Source of the DNA: Pseudomonadota bacterium
GTDB lineage: Bacteria > Pseudomonadota > Gammaproteobacteria > Xanthomonadales > Xanthomonadaceae
Direction: 5' to 3'
Assembly (NCBI GenBank): GCA_023461075.1
Contig: JAEWNY010000098.1
Coordinates: 1 to 15,030 of the forward strand
DNA length: 15,030 nucleotides
Both the position numbers and the translations under genes were made by a program. Positions 6,609 to 13,822 of this stretch are shown in pieces (positions within the stretch are counted from its first letter, which is position 1; every line of letters starts with the position of its first letter). The notes beneath the pieces were generated by a model. The model did no database searches and had not been told where the DNA came from. It saw nothing but the letters and a program-made list of their open reading frames with translations.

Positions 6609-7082
6609 TCAGCGACACGCATCCGCGACTTCCTGGTCCAGCAGGACGATGCGGTCGTAGGTCATCCGCATCCAGTCACGATCACGGATGCGCTCGCGGC
6701 GCTGGCGTGCACGCTCGCAGCCAGACGCTGCCGCTTCTGCGTTGCGCGTGGCGGCACGCCTTGTACCGGCCGGGTACCGCGCACGCGCCGAGGCCTTGCG
6801 TCGGTTGCCATCCTGCCACGCCTCGATGTCCTTCCAGCGCCGCAGCACCGATGCCTCCTGCGCAGGATCCGGCTCGGTCTGGCGCTGCCAGATTTCGCGA
6901 CTACCCGTCGGACAGCCGCCACTCGCATAGAGGTGGTTCCCTCCGGGCAACAGGCACTTGTGCAGTCCGGCTGCATGCAGCGTCGGCAGCCACATCGCCC
7001 ATACCAGCACGAGCATCACTGCCAGCCACGCGATCGTCCTGCCGCGCGCGCATATTCCGTCGAATGCCGCTGGTGTTTCCAT
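6609..7082 (-). CDS. Exported or membrane-anchored Arg-rich protein of unknown function
   Basis: From ATG 7082 it encodes 157 residues. A hydrophobic segment (about 17-36, IAWLAVMLVLVWAMWLPTLH, ending near HAAG) acts as a signal peptide or N-terminal anchor. Just after it, LHKCLLPGGNHLYASGGCP (40-58) follows the pattern K-C, G, Y, C-P seen in DUF4124-type periplasmic modules, though divergent. The remainder is Arg/Ala-rich and helical, with paired Cys at C122 and C156. Two further in-frame starts exist (ATG 7100, TTG 7109); none has a strong ribosome-binding site, so the N-terminus is uncertain. The gene stands between the Tyr/Arg-rich exported gene and a HAD hydrolase, all on the same strand. 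The coding call is moderately sure and the function unknown. Confidence 0.68.
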   Translation of the reverse strand: METPAAFDGICARGRTIAWLAVMLVLVWAMWLPTLHAAGLHKCLLPGGNHLYASGGCPTGSREIWQRQTEPDPAQEASVLRRWKDIEAWQDGNRRKASARARYPAGTRRAATRNAEAAASGCERARQRRERIRDRDWMRMTYDRIVLLDQEVADACR

Positions 7083-7161
7083 CGCGATGTCCAAGCACAT
7101 GGCCCGCAATCACCATCGCGCGCAGACGCATGGCGTGCCATCGGATTAGTCCGGAGCCCGG

Positions 7162-7887
7162 CTAGGCGTTCACCTCGATCTGCTCCAGCAACTCCGGGAG
7201 TTCCGCTGCCGCTGCCGCCAGCCGCAGCCTTGGATTCGCGGCGTCGACTTCGGCCTCGGTCTCATGTGCCCAGGTCACGTGGTAGGGCGTGTGGATGCCC
7301 CATCCGCCCAGCTCCAGGATCGGCGCGATATCCGAGCGCAGCGAATTGCCGATCATCACGAATTCCTCCGCTGCGACATCGAACTCCTCGAACAGTCGCG
7401 CATAGGTCGGCGCATCCTTCTCGCTGACGATCTCGATGCGGCGGAACCAGCGCGCGAGCCCCGATTCGCGCACCTTCGCTTCCTGGTGGAACAGGTCACC
7501 CTTGGTGATCAGCACGATGTCGTGGCGCGAGGCGATCGCCTCGACCGCCTCGCGGATGCCGGGCAGCAGTTCCACCGGATGTCGCAGCAGGTCCTTGGCC
7601 AGGACCACGATGCGATGGATGTCGCGGCCAGGGATGCGTCCTTCGGTGATCTCGATGGCAGCCTCGACCATCGACAAGGCCATGCCTTTGACGCCGTAAC
7701 CGAACAGCGCCAGGTTGCGCTTCTCGACCGTATACAGGCGCGCGCCGACATCGTCCAGATCGACATGCCGCCCGACGATTTCGCGGAAGCCCGCCTCCGC
7801 CTCGCGGTAGTAATCCTCGCTCTTCCAGAGGGTGTCGTCGGCATCGAAGCCGACCATGCGGATCTTTCCCATGCGCGCGTTGCCCAT
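7162..7887 (-). CDS. HAD-superfamily hydrolase (phosphatase-like)
   Basis: This is a 241-residue soluble HAD-fold enzyme, presumably a phosphatase; the substrate is not evident. Motif I is DADDT (nucleophile D15, acid D17). Motif II is LITKG (T128), the conserved lysine is probably K157 in SEKDAP, and motif IV is IGNSLRSDI (N181, D186). A helical cap (about 25-105) sits between motifs I and II. Motif IV has Asn where many HAD phosphatases have Asp. I recall GNS-type variants in YjjG-like relatives, so this does not imply inactivity. An in-frame ATG at 7872 (MVGFDADDT-proximal MGKIR) is an alternative start. It is transcribed divergently from the sugar dehydrogenase gene across a 98-bp spacer with a dyad. 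Superfamily assignment is secure; specificity is unknown. Confidence 0.92.
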   Translation of the reverse strand: MGNARMGKIRMVGFDADDTLWKSEDYYREAEAGFREIVGRHVDLDDVGARLYTVEKRNLALFGYGVKGMALSMVEAAIEITEGRIPGRDIHRIVVLAKDLLRHPVELLPGIREAVEAIASRHDIVLITKGDLFHQEAKVRESGLARWFRRIEIVSEKDAPTYARLFEEFDVAAEEFVMIGNSLRSDIAPILELGGWGIHTPYHVTWAHETEAEVDAANPRLRLAAAAAELPELLEQIEVNA

Positions 7888-7911
7888 GCACGCACTCTAA
7901 CCCGCGCGCCC

Positions 7912-7940
7912 CGGCGATCACGACGATGCATTCATCGCCG
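7912..7940. promoter_or_regulatory. Nested dyad in the divergent HAD / sugar dehydrogenase spacer
   Basis: CGGCGAT (7912-7918) pairs with ATCGCCG (7934-7940). Inside is a second dyad, CGATG-CATT-CATCG (7924-7937), which uses part of the same right arm. The location between two divergent start codons suits an operator or overlapping promoters. No convincing -35/-10 pair was found. Confidence 0.3.
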
Positions 7941-7985
7941 ATCGGGCAGGATGGCTGGATTGCACACGTCAATCCGGAGACCACC

Positions 7986-9158
7986 ATGCGCGCACTTGGA
8001 ATCGCCACGCTTCCCCTGTTGCTGGCCGGCTGCCAGAACGGTGGCACGACGCCAGCGACGGCCACCTCGACAACCACTGCCAGCGCATCGACATCCACGC
8101 CCGTGGCCGCGAGCCCGGGGGGCGTGCCCTTCCAGTCGACCGAATTCGCGCGCTTCGATGAGCCATGGGCGATGAGCTTCTTGCCCGACGGCAAGCTGCT
8201 GGTCAGCGAGAAGCCCGGCAAGCTCAAGCTGTTCGACCCTTCAACCAAGGCGATCGGCGATATCACCGGTGTTCCGAAAGTGGCCTATGGCGGCCAGGGC
8301 GGGCTGGGCGATGTCGTGCCGCATCCGGCTTTCGCCCGGAACGGCTGGGTCTATTTCAGTTATGCCGAAGCCGGCGACGGCGGCAATCGCGGCGCGGTGG
8401 TGGCGCGCGCCAAGCTGACGTCCACCGGCAATGGCGGCACGCTGTCGACGCCCGAGGTGATCTGGCGGCAGACCCCCAAGGTGAGCGGCGGCGGCCATTA
8501 CAGCCATCGCATCGCGTTCGCGCCGGACGGCAAGTTGTTCATCAGCTCGGGCGAGCGCCAGAAGTTCGACCCGGCGCAGGACATGCAGAGCAACATGGGC
8601 AAGATCGTGCGCTTGAACGATGACGGCTCGGTGCCGGCCGACAACCCGTTCGCATCCCAAGGTGGCGTGGCCGCGCAGGTGTGGACGCTCGGCCATCGCA
8701 ATACGCTGGGCCTGGCCTTCGACGGCCAGGGCCAACTCTGGAACAACGAGATGGGGCCGAAAGGCGGCGACGAATTCAACATCATCGTCAAGGGCGACAA
8801 CTACGGCTATCCGATCGTCAGCAACGGCGATCATTACGATGGCCGGCCGATCCCCGACCATGACACCGCGCCGCAGTACCACGCGCCGCTGGTGAGTTGG
8901 ACGCCGGTGATCTCGCCGTCCTCGATGATCTTCTACAGCGGCGCGATGTTCCCGCAGTGGCAAGGCCGCGCGTTGATCGGCGGGCTCTCATCCGAGTCGC
9001 TGGTGGTGGTACGGCCCGAAGGCGGCAACAGCGCACGTGAGGAAACCCGCTACGAGATGGGAGAGCGCATCCGCGAGATGGAACAGGGCCCGGACGGCGC
9101 GGTCTGGCTGCTGGAAGACGGCAAGAACGCGCGGTTGCTGAAACTCACGCCGCGCTGA
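7986..9158 (+). CDS. PQQ-dependent aldose sugar dehydrogenase, lipoprotein
   Basis: This is a soluble-type quinoprotein beta-propeller (GSDH/YliI-Asd family) that oxidises aldoses with PQQ in the periplasm. ATG 7986 is chosen because GGAG lies 7 nt upstream and because it yields a clean lipoprotein signal: a short hydrophobic stretch then LLAGC with lipid-carrying C16. An upstream ATG at 7926 would spoil this signal. The protein is 390 residues. After a Thr/Ala/Ser-rich linker (17-45), the propeller begins with FDEPWAMSFLPDGKLLVSEKPG. Family hallmarks are GGQGGLGDVVPHPAF, the active-site His region GGGHYSHRIAFAPDGKLFIS, SNMGKIVRLNDDGSVP, WTLGHRNTLGLAFD, WNNEMGPKGGDEFN and GDNYGYP. PQQ biosynthesis is not in the window. 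The true substrate is unknown, and it may instead act on other sugars or polyols. It converges on the transglycosylase gene with a 15-bp gap. Confidence 0.94.
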   Translation: MRALGIATLPLLLAGCQNGGTTPATATSTTTASASTSTPVAASPGGVPFQSTEFARFDEPWAMSFLPDGKLLVSEKPGKLKLFDPSTKAIGDITGVPKVAYGGQGGLGDVVPHPAFARNGWVYFSYAEAGDGGNRGAVVARAKLTSTGNGGTLSTPEVIWRQTPKVSGGGHYSHRIAFAPDGKLFISSGERQKFDPAQDMQSNMGKIVRLNDDGSVPADNPFASQGGVAAQVWTLGHRNTLGLAFDGQGQLWNNEMGPKGGDEFNIIVKGDNYGYPIVSNGDHYDGRPIPDHDTAPQYHAPLVSWTPVISPSSMIFYSGAMFPQWQGRALIGGLSSESLVVVRPEGGNSAREETRYEMGERIREMEQGPDGAVWLLEDGKNARLLKLTPR

Positions 9159-9173
9159 TCGATCGCGGCCGCA

Positions 9174-9974
9174 TCACTCTGCCGCGCGCAGGGTTGGCTT
9201 GAGCGGCGGCAGTTTCAACGCCTGCCGATAGAGGATGTGCAGGGCGCCCACCTTGTCGACGTATTCCAGCGTTTCGCGATACGGCGGCACCCCGCCGTAC
9301 TTCGCCACCGCGCCGATGCCGGCGTTGTAGGCCGCTGCAGCGCGGGTGAAGTCGCCCTTGTAGCGACGCAGCAGCGCGGCCAGGTGCTTGGCGCCGCCAC
9401 GGATCGATTGCTCGTGCGCGTAACCATCGACCACGCCCAGTTCGCGCGCGGTGTCGGGCATCAGCTGCATCACGCCCATCGCGCCCTTGGGCGAGGTCAC
9501 CTTGGCGTTGAAGCCGCTCTCGGCATGGGCAATCGCGCGGACGAAGGCGTCATCGACCTTGTAACTCTTGGCGGCGGCGCGGAACTCGCGGTCGTAGGGC
9601 TTGAGTTGCGGCTTGCCGACCTTGCCAAGGCCGGCGTGCGCGGGCGAGCCCTTAGGCGTTTCCACGGTGAACTTGAGCACCGGCTTGGAACCCGGCAACT
9701 TGCGCGTGCCATAGACCAGCGTGCCGTCCTGCATGCGCTCGTACAGGGTGCCGCGTACCACGCCCAACTCGCCCCACAGGTTCGGCACCTTGCCGGCGGT
9801 GTCCTGGATTTCCTTCCTGGTGCACTTGGAGCCCGGCTCCGGCGCGGTCGACAGGCTCACCGTGTTGTCGCGGATGCAGCGATAGACGGTGCGCGCCTCG
9901 GCGCCGAAAGGCACCGACGCGAGCACGCCAAGCAACACGACGAAGAGGGCGGGACGATGCGACATCCCAAGCAT
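9174..9974 (-). CDS. Lytic transglycosylase (SLT domain)
   Basis: This 266-residue exported peptidoglycan-cleaving enzyme forms 1,6-anhydromuropeptides. A signal peptide spans about 1-27 (LFVVLLGVLASVPFGAEA). A Cys-containing N-terminal module (28-60, VYRCIRDNTVSLSTAP...SKC) resembles DUF4124. The catalytic SLT domain (about 125-245) has Glu152 in IAHAESGFN, GAMGVMQLMPDTARELGV (164-181), and the AAAYNAGIGAVAKYGGVPPY stretch with a tyrosine motif. Alternative starts are ATG 9974 and ATG 9965; the second gives a more compact signal. It follows the antiporter gene by 31 bp on the same strand without a clear terminator, so it may be the last gene of that operon. Enzyme class is secure; the physiological role (turnover, secretion-system insertion) is not shown. 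Confidence 0.93.
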   Translation of the reverse strand: MLGMSHRPALFVVLLGVLASVPFGAEARTVYRCIRDNTVSLSTAPEPGSKCTRKEIQDTAGKVPNLWGELGVVRGTLYERMQDGTLVYGTRKLPGSKPVLKFTVETPKGSPAHAGLGKVGKPQLKPYDREFRAAAKSYKVDDAFVRAIAHAESGFNAKVTSPKGAMGVMQLMPDTARELGVVDGYAHEQSIRGGAKHLAALLRRYKGDFTRAAAAYNAGIGAVAKYGGVPPYRETLEYVDKVGALHILYRQALKLPPLKPTLRAAE

Positions 9975-10005
9975 TCTAGGCAGGCAAGCTGAACAGGTGG
10001 GCCTG

Positions 10006-11217
10006 TCAGGCGTCGCGGCGCAGCAGCTCCGGCAATTTCAGCAAGCGCGGCGCGACCACCGGGATGGTCAGCATCGTGCTGGCCACCGCCATCAGCAGCA
10101 GCGCAGTGAAGGTCTCGCTGGTGATGATGTGTTTGTCCAGCAGCACATTGGCGAAGATGATCATGATCAGCGCCTTGGTCTGCAGCAGCCAGCCGATGAT
10201 GCCGGCCTCGGCCCGACCCCAGCGCAGGATGCGTCCGGCCATGTGCAAGCCCGCCAGCTTTCCGGCGATCGATGCGACCAGCAATACGGCGGCGGCGATG
10301 AACACCACCGCGCCGCCCATCGCCCAATTGGTGCGCAAGCCTGTGGAGAGGAAAAACACCGGCATCATCACCAGCAACACGTGGTGGCGCAGCAGGTCCA
10401 TCTTTTCCTCATCGAACCACTCGCTTTCCATCACCACGCCGGCCAGGAAGGCACCGACCATGAAGTGCAGCCCGGCCCAATCCGCGCCGAACGCGATGAT
10501 GCACAACCAGACCAACGCGACATACCAGCGGTCGCGCTCGTCGATCGCTCGCATCAGCTTGCGGAACAGCACGCAGGCAATGCCGAACGCGGCGAGGAAC
10601 GCGGCTTGCCGGCCGATGCGTTGCCAGTCCATCAGGATGATCGCCAGCACGCCCCAGATCGCGATGTCGTCGAGACTCGCGTAGCGCAGGATGCGCTGGC
10701 CCAGCGCGGTACGCAGGATCTCGAGCTTTTCCATCAACAGGATGAGGATGGGTAGCGCGGTCACCGCACAGGCCATGCCGACGCCCGCGACGAACTGCCA
10801 CGCATGGCCTTCCGTGCCGATCCAGCCTGGGAAGCGCAACATGCCCAGCGCAACCAAGGCACCGGCCAGCAGTGGGGTCCCGAGTGCAAGCCCGGCGGTG
10901 ATGCCGGATTCGCGCCGGTTCTGCCAAGCGCGCTTCAGATCCAGCTCGATGCCGGCGATGCATACGAAGATCATCACCGCCCACCAGGCGATGCCGTTGA
11001 GCGCCTGCACCACGTCCGCGGTGAACACGAAGGCGTAGTACTCGGGGAACCATTTGCCGAGCACACCCGGCCCGAGCAGGATGCCGGTGATGATCTGCAC
11101 CACCACCAGCGGCGCCCAGTAATCGGTGCGGCCCAGCCGCCAGATCAGGTAGGGCACCGCCATGATGATGGTCATGGCGACGAGGAACAATTCGGTGGTG
11201 GTGATGGCGTGCGGCAT
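10006..11217 (-). CDS. CPA2-type cation/proton antiporter (Kef/NhaA-fold)
   Basis: This inner-membrane monovalent cation/H+ exchanger has 403 residues, about 12 membrane segments and no cytoplasmic RCK/TrkA domain. Diagnostic segments are VQIITGILLGPGVLG (40-54), IFVCIAGIELDLKRAW (83-98), the unwound-helix region ACAVTALPILILLMEKL (149-165), the conserved aspartate pair D183/D184 in ASLDDIAIWG, and FMVGAFLAGVVM. The frame runs open 47 codons upstream, but ATG 11217 gives the normal N-terminus (TTTELFLVAMTIIMAVPYLI). It lies 8 bp after the SDR stop codon, which makes co-transcription very likely. No good ribosome-binding site is visible, so translation may be coupled to the SDR. Family is secure; the ion (K+ or Na+) is not determined. 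Confidence 0.93.
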   Translation of the reverse strand: MPHAITTTELFLVAMTIIMAVPYLIWRLGRTDYWAPLVVVQIITGILLGPGVLGKWFPEYYAFVFTADVVQALNGIAWWAVMIFVCIAGIELDLKRAWQNRRESGITAGLALGTPLLAGALVALGMLRFPGWIGTEGHAWQFVAGVGMACAVTALPILILLMEKLEILRTALGQRILRYASLDDIAIWGVLAIILMDWQRIGRQAAFLAAFGIACVLFRKLMRAIDERDRWYVALVWLCIIAFGADWAGLHFMVGAFLAGVVMESEWFDEEKMDLLRHHVLLVMMPVFFLSTGLRTNWAMGGAVVFIAAAVLLVASIAGKLAGLHMAGRILRWGRAEAGIIGWLLQTKALIMIIFANVLLDKHIITSETFTALLLMAVASTMLTIPVVAPRLLKLPELLRRDA

Positions 11218-11225
11218 CGATGGGC

Positions 11226-12020
11226 TCAGACCGGCCGCGAGATGCGGCGGACGATTTTGGCCAACATCCACCGCGGGGTAAAGCGCATCGAGAACACCTG
11301 CAGGCGATTGGAGAGGCCATGCACCGCGACCCGCCGCCCGGCCATGCAGGCTTGCCATGCCGCCGCGCCCACCTCATCCGCACTTGGCATGCCGCGCTGG
11401 AACAGGGCGGAGCGTCGCGCATTCGCGCGTTTCTGGAAGCCGGTCTCGGTCGGGCCCGGGCAATAGGCAGTGACCGTCACCCCGCGCGGCGCCAGTTCCT
11501 CGGCGATGCCTTCGCTGAAGCGGAGCAGGTAGGCCTTGGTGCCGTAGTACGCGGCCAGGTAAGGACCAGGCGGAAACGCAGCGATCGATGTGATGTTGAG
11601 GATGCGGCCGCCTCGTTCGATCAACTGCGGCAGGAAGCGCTTGCTGAGCACGGTTGGGGCTTCCGTGTTGAGGCGCAACATCTGCAACTCGTCATCCAGC
11701 GGCGTATCGATGAACTCGCCATACACGCCGATGCCGGCGTTGTTGACCAGCACGTCGATGGCGAGGCCGCGGGACTGGACTTGCTCAAACAGGGCCTGCG
11801 CACCACCCGGCACCGACAGGTCCTGCGCAAGCGAAGTGATTGCGATGCCATGCCGCTTTCGCCAATCCTCAGCGAAGGCCTCGATCGCCTCGGTGCCGCG
11901 CGCAGTGAGCACCAAGTCCCAACCCTCGCGTGCCGCCGCCTGAGCGATGCCCTTGCCAAGCCCCCCGGATGCACCGGTGACCAAGGCGATCTTGCGGTGG
12001 CCTGCTCGCAACTTGCCCAT
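11226..12020 (-). CDS. Short-chain dehydrogenase/reductase (SDR)
   Basis: This is a 264-residue classical SDR with a Rossmann fold, presumably NADP(H)-dependent because of the basic R41 after the second strand (LVLTARG). The cofactor motif is TGASGGLG (15-22), followed by NNAG (93-96), catalytic S145 in LNITSIAAF, and Y158/K162 in the YYGTK segment. After the active site comes YCPGPTETGF. The C-terminus is basic (RFTPRWMLAKIVRRISRPV), as in membrane-associated SDRs of the DltE/SDR-type lipid or ketone reductases. The start at ATG 12020 has an AGGGA-type ribosome-binding site. It sits between the GNAT gene (42 bp upstream) and the antiporter (8 bp downstream), probably in one operon. The substrate cannot be told from sequence. 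Confidence 0.94.
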   Translation of the reverse strand: MGKLRAGHRKIALVTGASGGLGKGIAQAAAREGWDLVLTARGTEAIEAFAEDWRKRHGIAITSLAQDLSVPGGAQALFEQVQSRGLAIDVLVNNAGIGVYGEFIDTPLDDELQMLRLNTEAPTVLSKRFLPQLIERGGRILNITSIAAFPPGPYLAAYYGTKAYLLRFSEGIAEELAPRGVTVTAYCPGPTETGFQKRANARRSALFQRGMPSADEVGAAAWQACMAGRRVAVHGLSNRLQVFSMRFTPRWMLAKIVRRISRPV

Positions 12021-12062
12021 TCCCTATCCCCGGCGTGTCGATGCAAATACGCGACGACCAGA

Positions 12063-12566
12063 TTACGTGGCCTGGTGCGTTGCCTGCCAGATCATGTAGA
12101 CATCGGCGCGTTCGTAATGCGAGTCCGGCTTGATCGCCGGCTGGTGCACGAAACCCGCGCTCTCGTACAGCGCGATCGCCGGGACCAGGGCGCTGTTGGT
12201 TTCGAGGAAAAGCTCGCGACCTGCACGCATGCGAAAGGCATCGATCGCGGCAGTCAGCAACAGCCGGCCGATGCCCTCGCCTTGCCGGCCTTCCTCGACC
12301 GCCATCTTGGTAAGCTCGTACATGCCGTCACCGGCGTGCATCAGGGCGCAGGTGCCGATCGCCATATCGCCATCGATGGCAAATAGCACCTCGCCACCCT
12401 CCGCAAGGATGCGGGTTTCCGGATCATCCAATACCTCGGCATCGATCGGCTCGATGCGGAAATAACGTCGCAACCAGGCTTGGTTGAGTCGCGCGAAGTC
12501 GCTGCGCCAGCGCGCGTCGTAACCCACGACTCGAATGCAAATATTTCGAGGACGGCTTCGGTTCAT
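12063..12566 (-). CDS. GNAT-family N-acetyltransferase
   Basis: This 167-residue acetyl-CoA-dependent transferase starts at ATG 12566; a TTG at 12599 would add eleven residues and seems less likely. The acetyl-CoA pyrophosphate-binding motif is RQGEGIGR (94-101), preceded by the strand YELTKMAV (83-90). The following helix (LLLTAAIDAF) and motif B with ALYESAGF (132-139) are typical. The N-terminal part (IRVVGYDARWRSDFARLNQAWLRRYF) matches small GNATs of general annotation. The acceptor is unknown and may be a small amine, a peptide or a protein. It is the first gene of a closely spaced minus-strand set with the SDR and antiporter. Its stop lies 42 bp before the SDR start. Confidence 0.93.
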   Translation of the reverse strand: MNRSRPRNICIRVVGYDARWRSDFARLNQAWLRRYFRIEPIDAEVLDDPETRILAEGGEVLFAIDGDMAIGTCALMHAGDGMYELTKMAVEEGRQGEGIGRLLLTAAIDAFRMRAGRELFLETNSALVPAIALYESAGFVHQPAIKPDSHYERADVYMIWQATHQAT

Positions 12567-12644
12567 GCGGGTGCCTGATCGCCGGATCGGCGGCTGCAAC
12601 CTGCAAGTCTAAGCCGAGTCACCGCAGCTCCCTCCAGTGCCTCC

Positions 12645-12679
12645 AAAAAATCAACGGAGCGACTCGCGCCGCCTCGTTG
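12645..12679 (-). terminator. Intrinsic terminator of the EF-hand protein gene
   Basis: On the minus strand, CAACG-A-GGCGGC and GTCGCT-C-CGTTG pair as an 11-bp stem with one mismatch and two G-T pairs around a GCGA tetraloop (12652-12679). A and six T residues follow directly (12651-12645). It begins 30 nt after the stop codon at 12710. This is the only hairpin plus T-run found in the window. Confidence 0.75.
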
Positions 12680-12709
12680 GCCACAACTCATCGTTATCGG
12701 AGTGCGCGA

Positions 12710-13174
12710 TCAGCCGCCGCGCTTCTTCGTTCCGTCCGGTGTACCGCCTTCAGCCGTTGGCGTCTTCGCCTGGTTCGCCGCGAACCATGCACGGTATTCG
12801 TCCGGGGTCAGCTCGCCGTTCTTGTCGGCATCGGCCTCGCTGAACACCTTCGCCAAGGTCGGCATCGCCGCGGCCTCGCTGGCACTCAGATTGCCATTGC
12901 CATCGCTGTCCAAATCCGCCCAATTCCTTTCACCGGTTTGAGGTGCCGGTTGCTGGGCAGTCGACGCGGCCTGCGCTTCGCTGGTCGGCGGGGTCTGTGC
13001 GGTGGCGTCAACGCTGGACTTGGCCTGGTCGTGGGCGGCATCCATCTGCCGGGTCGCAGTGGCATCGTCGGTCGTGGTCGTCGTGGGCGGCGCGCTCTGC
13101 GCAAAAGCCAGTGGAGCCGCAAGCGCGAGCGATGCCGAAACAAGCAGGAGGGTGGAAAGGTTCGGGTTCTTCAT
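12710..13174 (-). CDS. Exported two-EF-hand calcium-binding protein
   Basis: The protein has 154 residues from ATG 13174, with AGAGG about 7 nt upstream. A signal peptide covers 1-25 (LLLVSASLALAAPLAFA before QSA). A long disordered Thr/Ala/Gln-rich linker follows (about 26-82). Two canonical EF-hand loops are present: D89-S-D-G-N-G-N-L-S-A-S-E100 and D115-A-D-K-N-G-E-L-T-P-D-E126, each with acidic or Asn ligands at 1, 3, 5 and Glu at 12. Ca2+ binding is therefore highly probable. It acts in the periplasm or outside the cell as a buffer, sensor or adaptor; the partner is unknown. It has a strong terminator and is probably monocistronic. A tract of three phased GTT repeats lies about 170-197 bp upstream, in the region shared with the divergent SnoaL-like gene, and suggests PhoP-type control (inference). 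Confidence 0.9.
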   Translation of the reverse strand: MKNPNLSTLLLVSASLALAAPLAFAQSAPPTTTTTDDATATRQMDAAHDQAKSSVDATAQTPPTSEAQAASTAQQPAPQTGERNWADLDSDGNGNLSASEAAAMPTLAKVFSEADADKNGELTPDEYRAWFAANQAKTPTAEGGTPDGTKKRGG

Positions 13175-13343
13175 GGAGTGACCTCTTGGATTCGTTCCTT
13201 GGGGGGATGAACGAGCCTCGGAATACGCCGAGACACAGTCTCGCCGCCTGCATTGCAGAGTCAGCCGGGAAAGCGCTTCACCCAGTGAATCGATCAGGCG
13301 GCCCGCACACACTGCTCGCCCCCGACTGAACCGCATCGCGCAC

Positions 13344-13371
13344 GCGAACGTTATGGAAACGTTGGCTTAAC
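13344..13371. promoter_or_regulatory. Phased GTT repeats between EF-hand and SnoaL-like genes
   Basis: The minus strand reads GTTAAG-N5-GTTTCC-N5-GTTCGC (13371 to 13344), three repeats in exact 11-bp phase. The plus strand reads GTTATG-N5-GTTGGC (13350-13366). The latter matches the plus-strand phoP tract at 1150-1166 in 14 of 17 positions. The site is 64 bp before the SnoaL-like start and 170 bp before the EF-hand start. It may serve either or both genes; binding of PhoP is a hypothesis. Confidence 0.42.
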
Positions 13372-13434
13372 CCGCTCGAGCGCGATTCGTGCTGGGCGTG
13401 CTAGCTTGCGCCCTGTTCATGTGGAACTGGACCG

Positions 13435-13818
13435 ATGGCCGACTCGTCACTGGATCATGCCCGCAACACGGTCATTGCCTTCCTCGAAGGCGTCGCTCGC
13501 GGCGATGTCGATGATGCCTTCGCTCGCCATGCAAGCGACGACTTCCGCCACCACAACCCGTGGTTCGCGCAGGATCGGGAGTCGCTGCGCGAGGCGATGA
13601 AGACCAGCGCCACTGCAGAACCCGGCAAGCGCTTCAAGGTGCAACAGGCCATCGCCGAAGGCGACCGGGTGATGGTGTTCTCGCGACTCACGCGACCGCA
13701 AGGAAAGGTGCATGCCGTGGTGCATATCGCACGGATGAGTGAAGGACGCATTGCGGAGATGTGGGACATCGGGCAGGAAGTACCTGCGGATTCGCCGAAC
13801 GTGCTCGGGATGTTCTAG
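13435..13818 (+). CDS. SnoaL/NTF2-like protein
   Basis: This 127-residue protein has the small cone-shaped NTF2/SnoaL fold. The N-terminal helix pattern ARNTVIAFLEGVARGDVDDAFARHASDDFRHHNP is typical, followed by REAMKTSATAEPGKRFKVQQAIAEGDRVMVFSRL and the closing strands VHIARMSEGRIAEMWDIGQEV. Related COG4922-type proteins are annotated as predicted aldol-condensation or polyketide-cyclase-like enzymes. The substrate is unknown and a purely ligand-binding role is possible. No signal peptide is seen, so it is probably cytoplasmic. Start ATG 13435 follows a weak TGGA ribosome-binding site. It is divergent from the EF-hand gene with 260 bp between, and its stop lies 4 bp before the end of the convergent thioredoxin-like gene. 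Fold assignment is fairly sure. Confidence 0.88.
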   Translation: MADSSLDHARNTVIAFLEGVARGDVDDAFARHASDDFRHHNPWFAQDRESLREAMKTSATAEPGKRFKVQQAIAEGDRVMVFSRLTRPQGKVHAVVHIARMSEGRIAEMWDIGQEVPADSPNVLGMF

Positions 13819-13822
13819 GGGT

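Noticed and set aside
7264..8175. Plus-strand 303-codon frame over the HAD hydrolase and into the dehydrogenase gene
   Set aside because: It overlaps two genes with secure domain evidence and shows no motifs.
9889..10755. Plus-strand 288-codon His/Gln-rich frame
   Set aside because: It is antisense to the antiporter gene. The His/Gln richness mirrors the hydrophobic codons of the membrane protein.
11220..12386. Plus-strand 388-codon frame opposite SDR and GNAT genes
   Set aside because: It is a shadow frame spanning two real genes.
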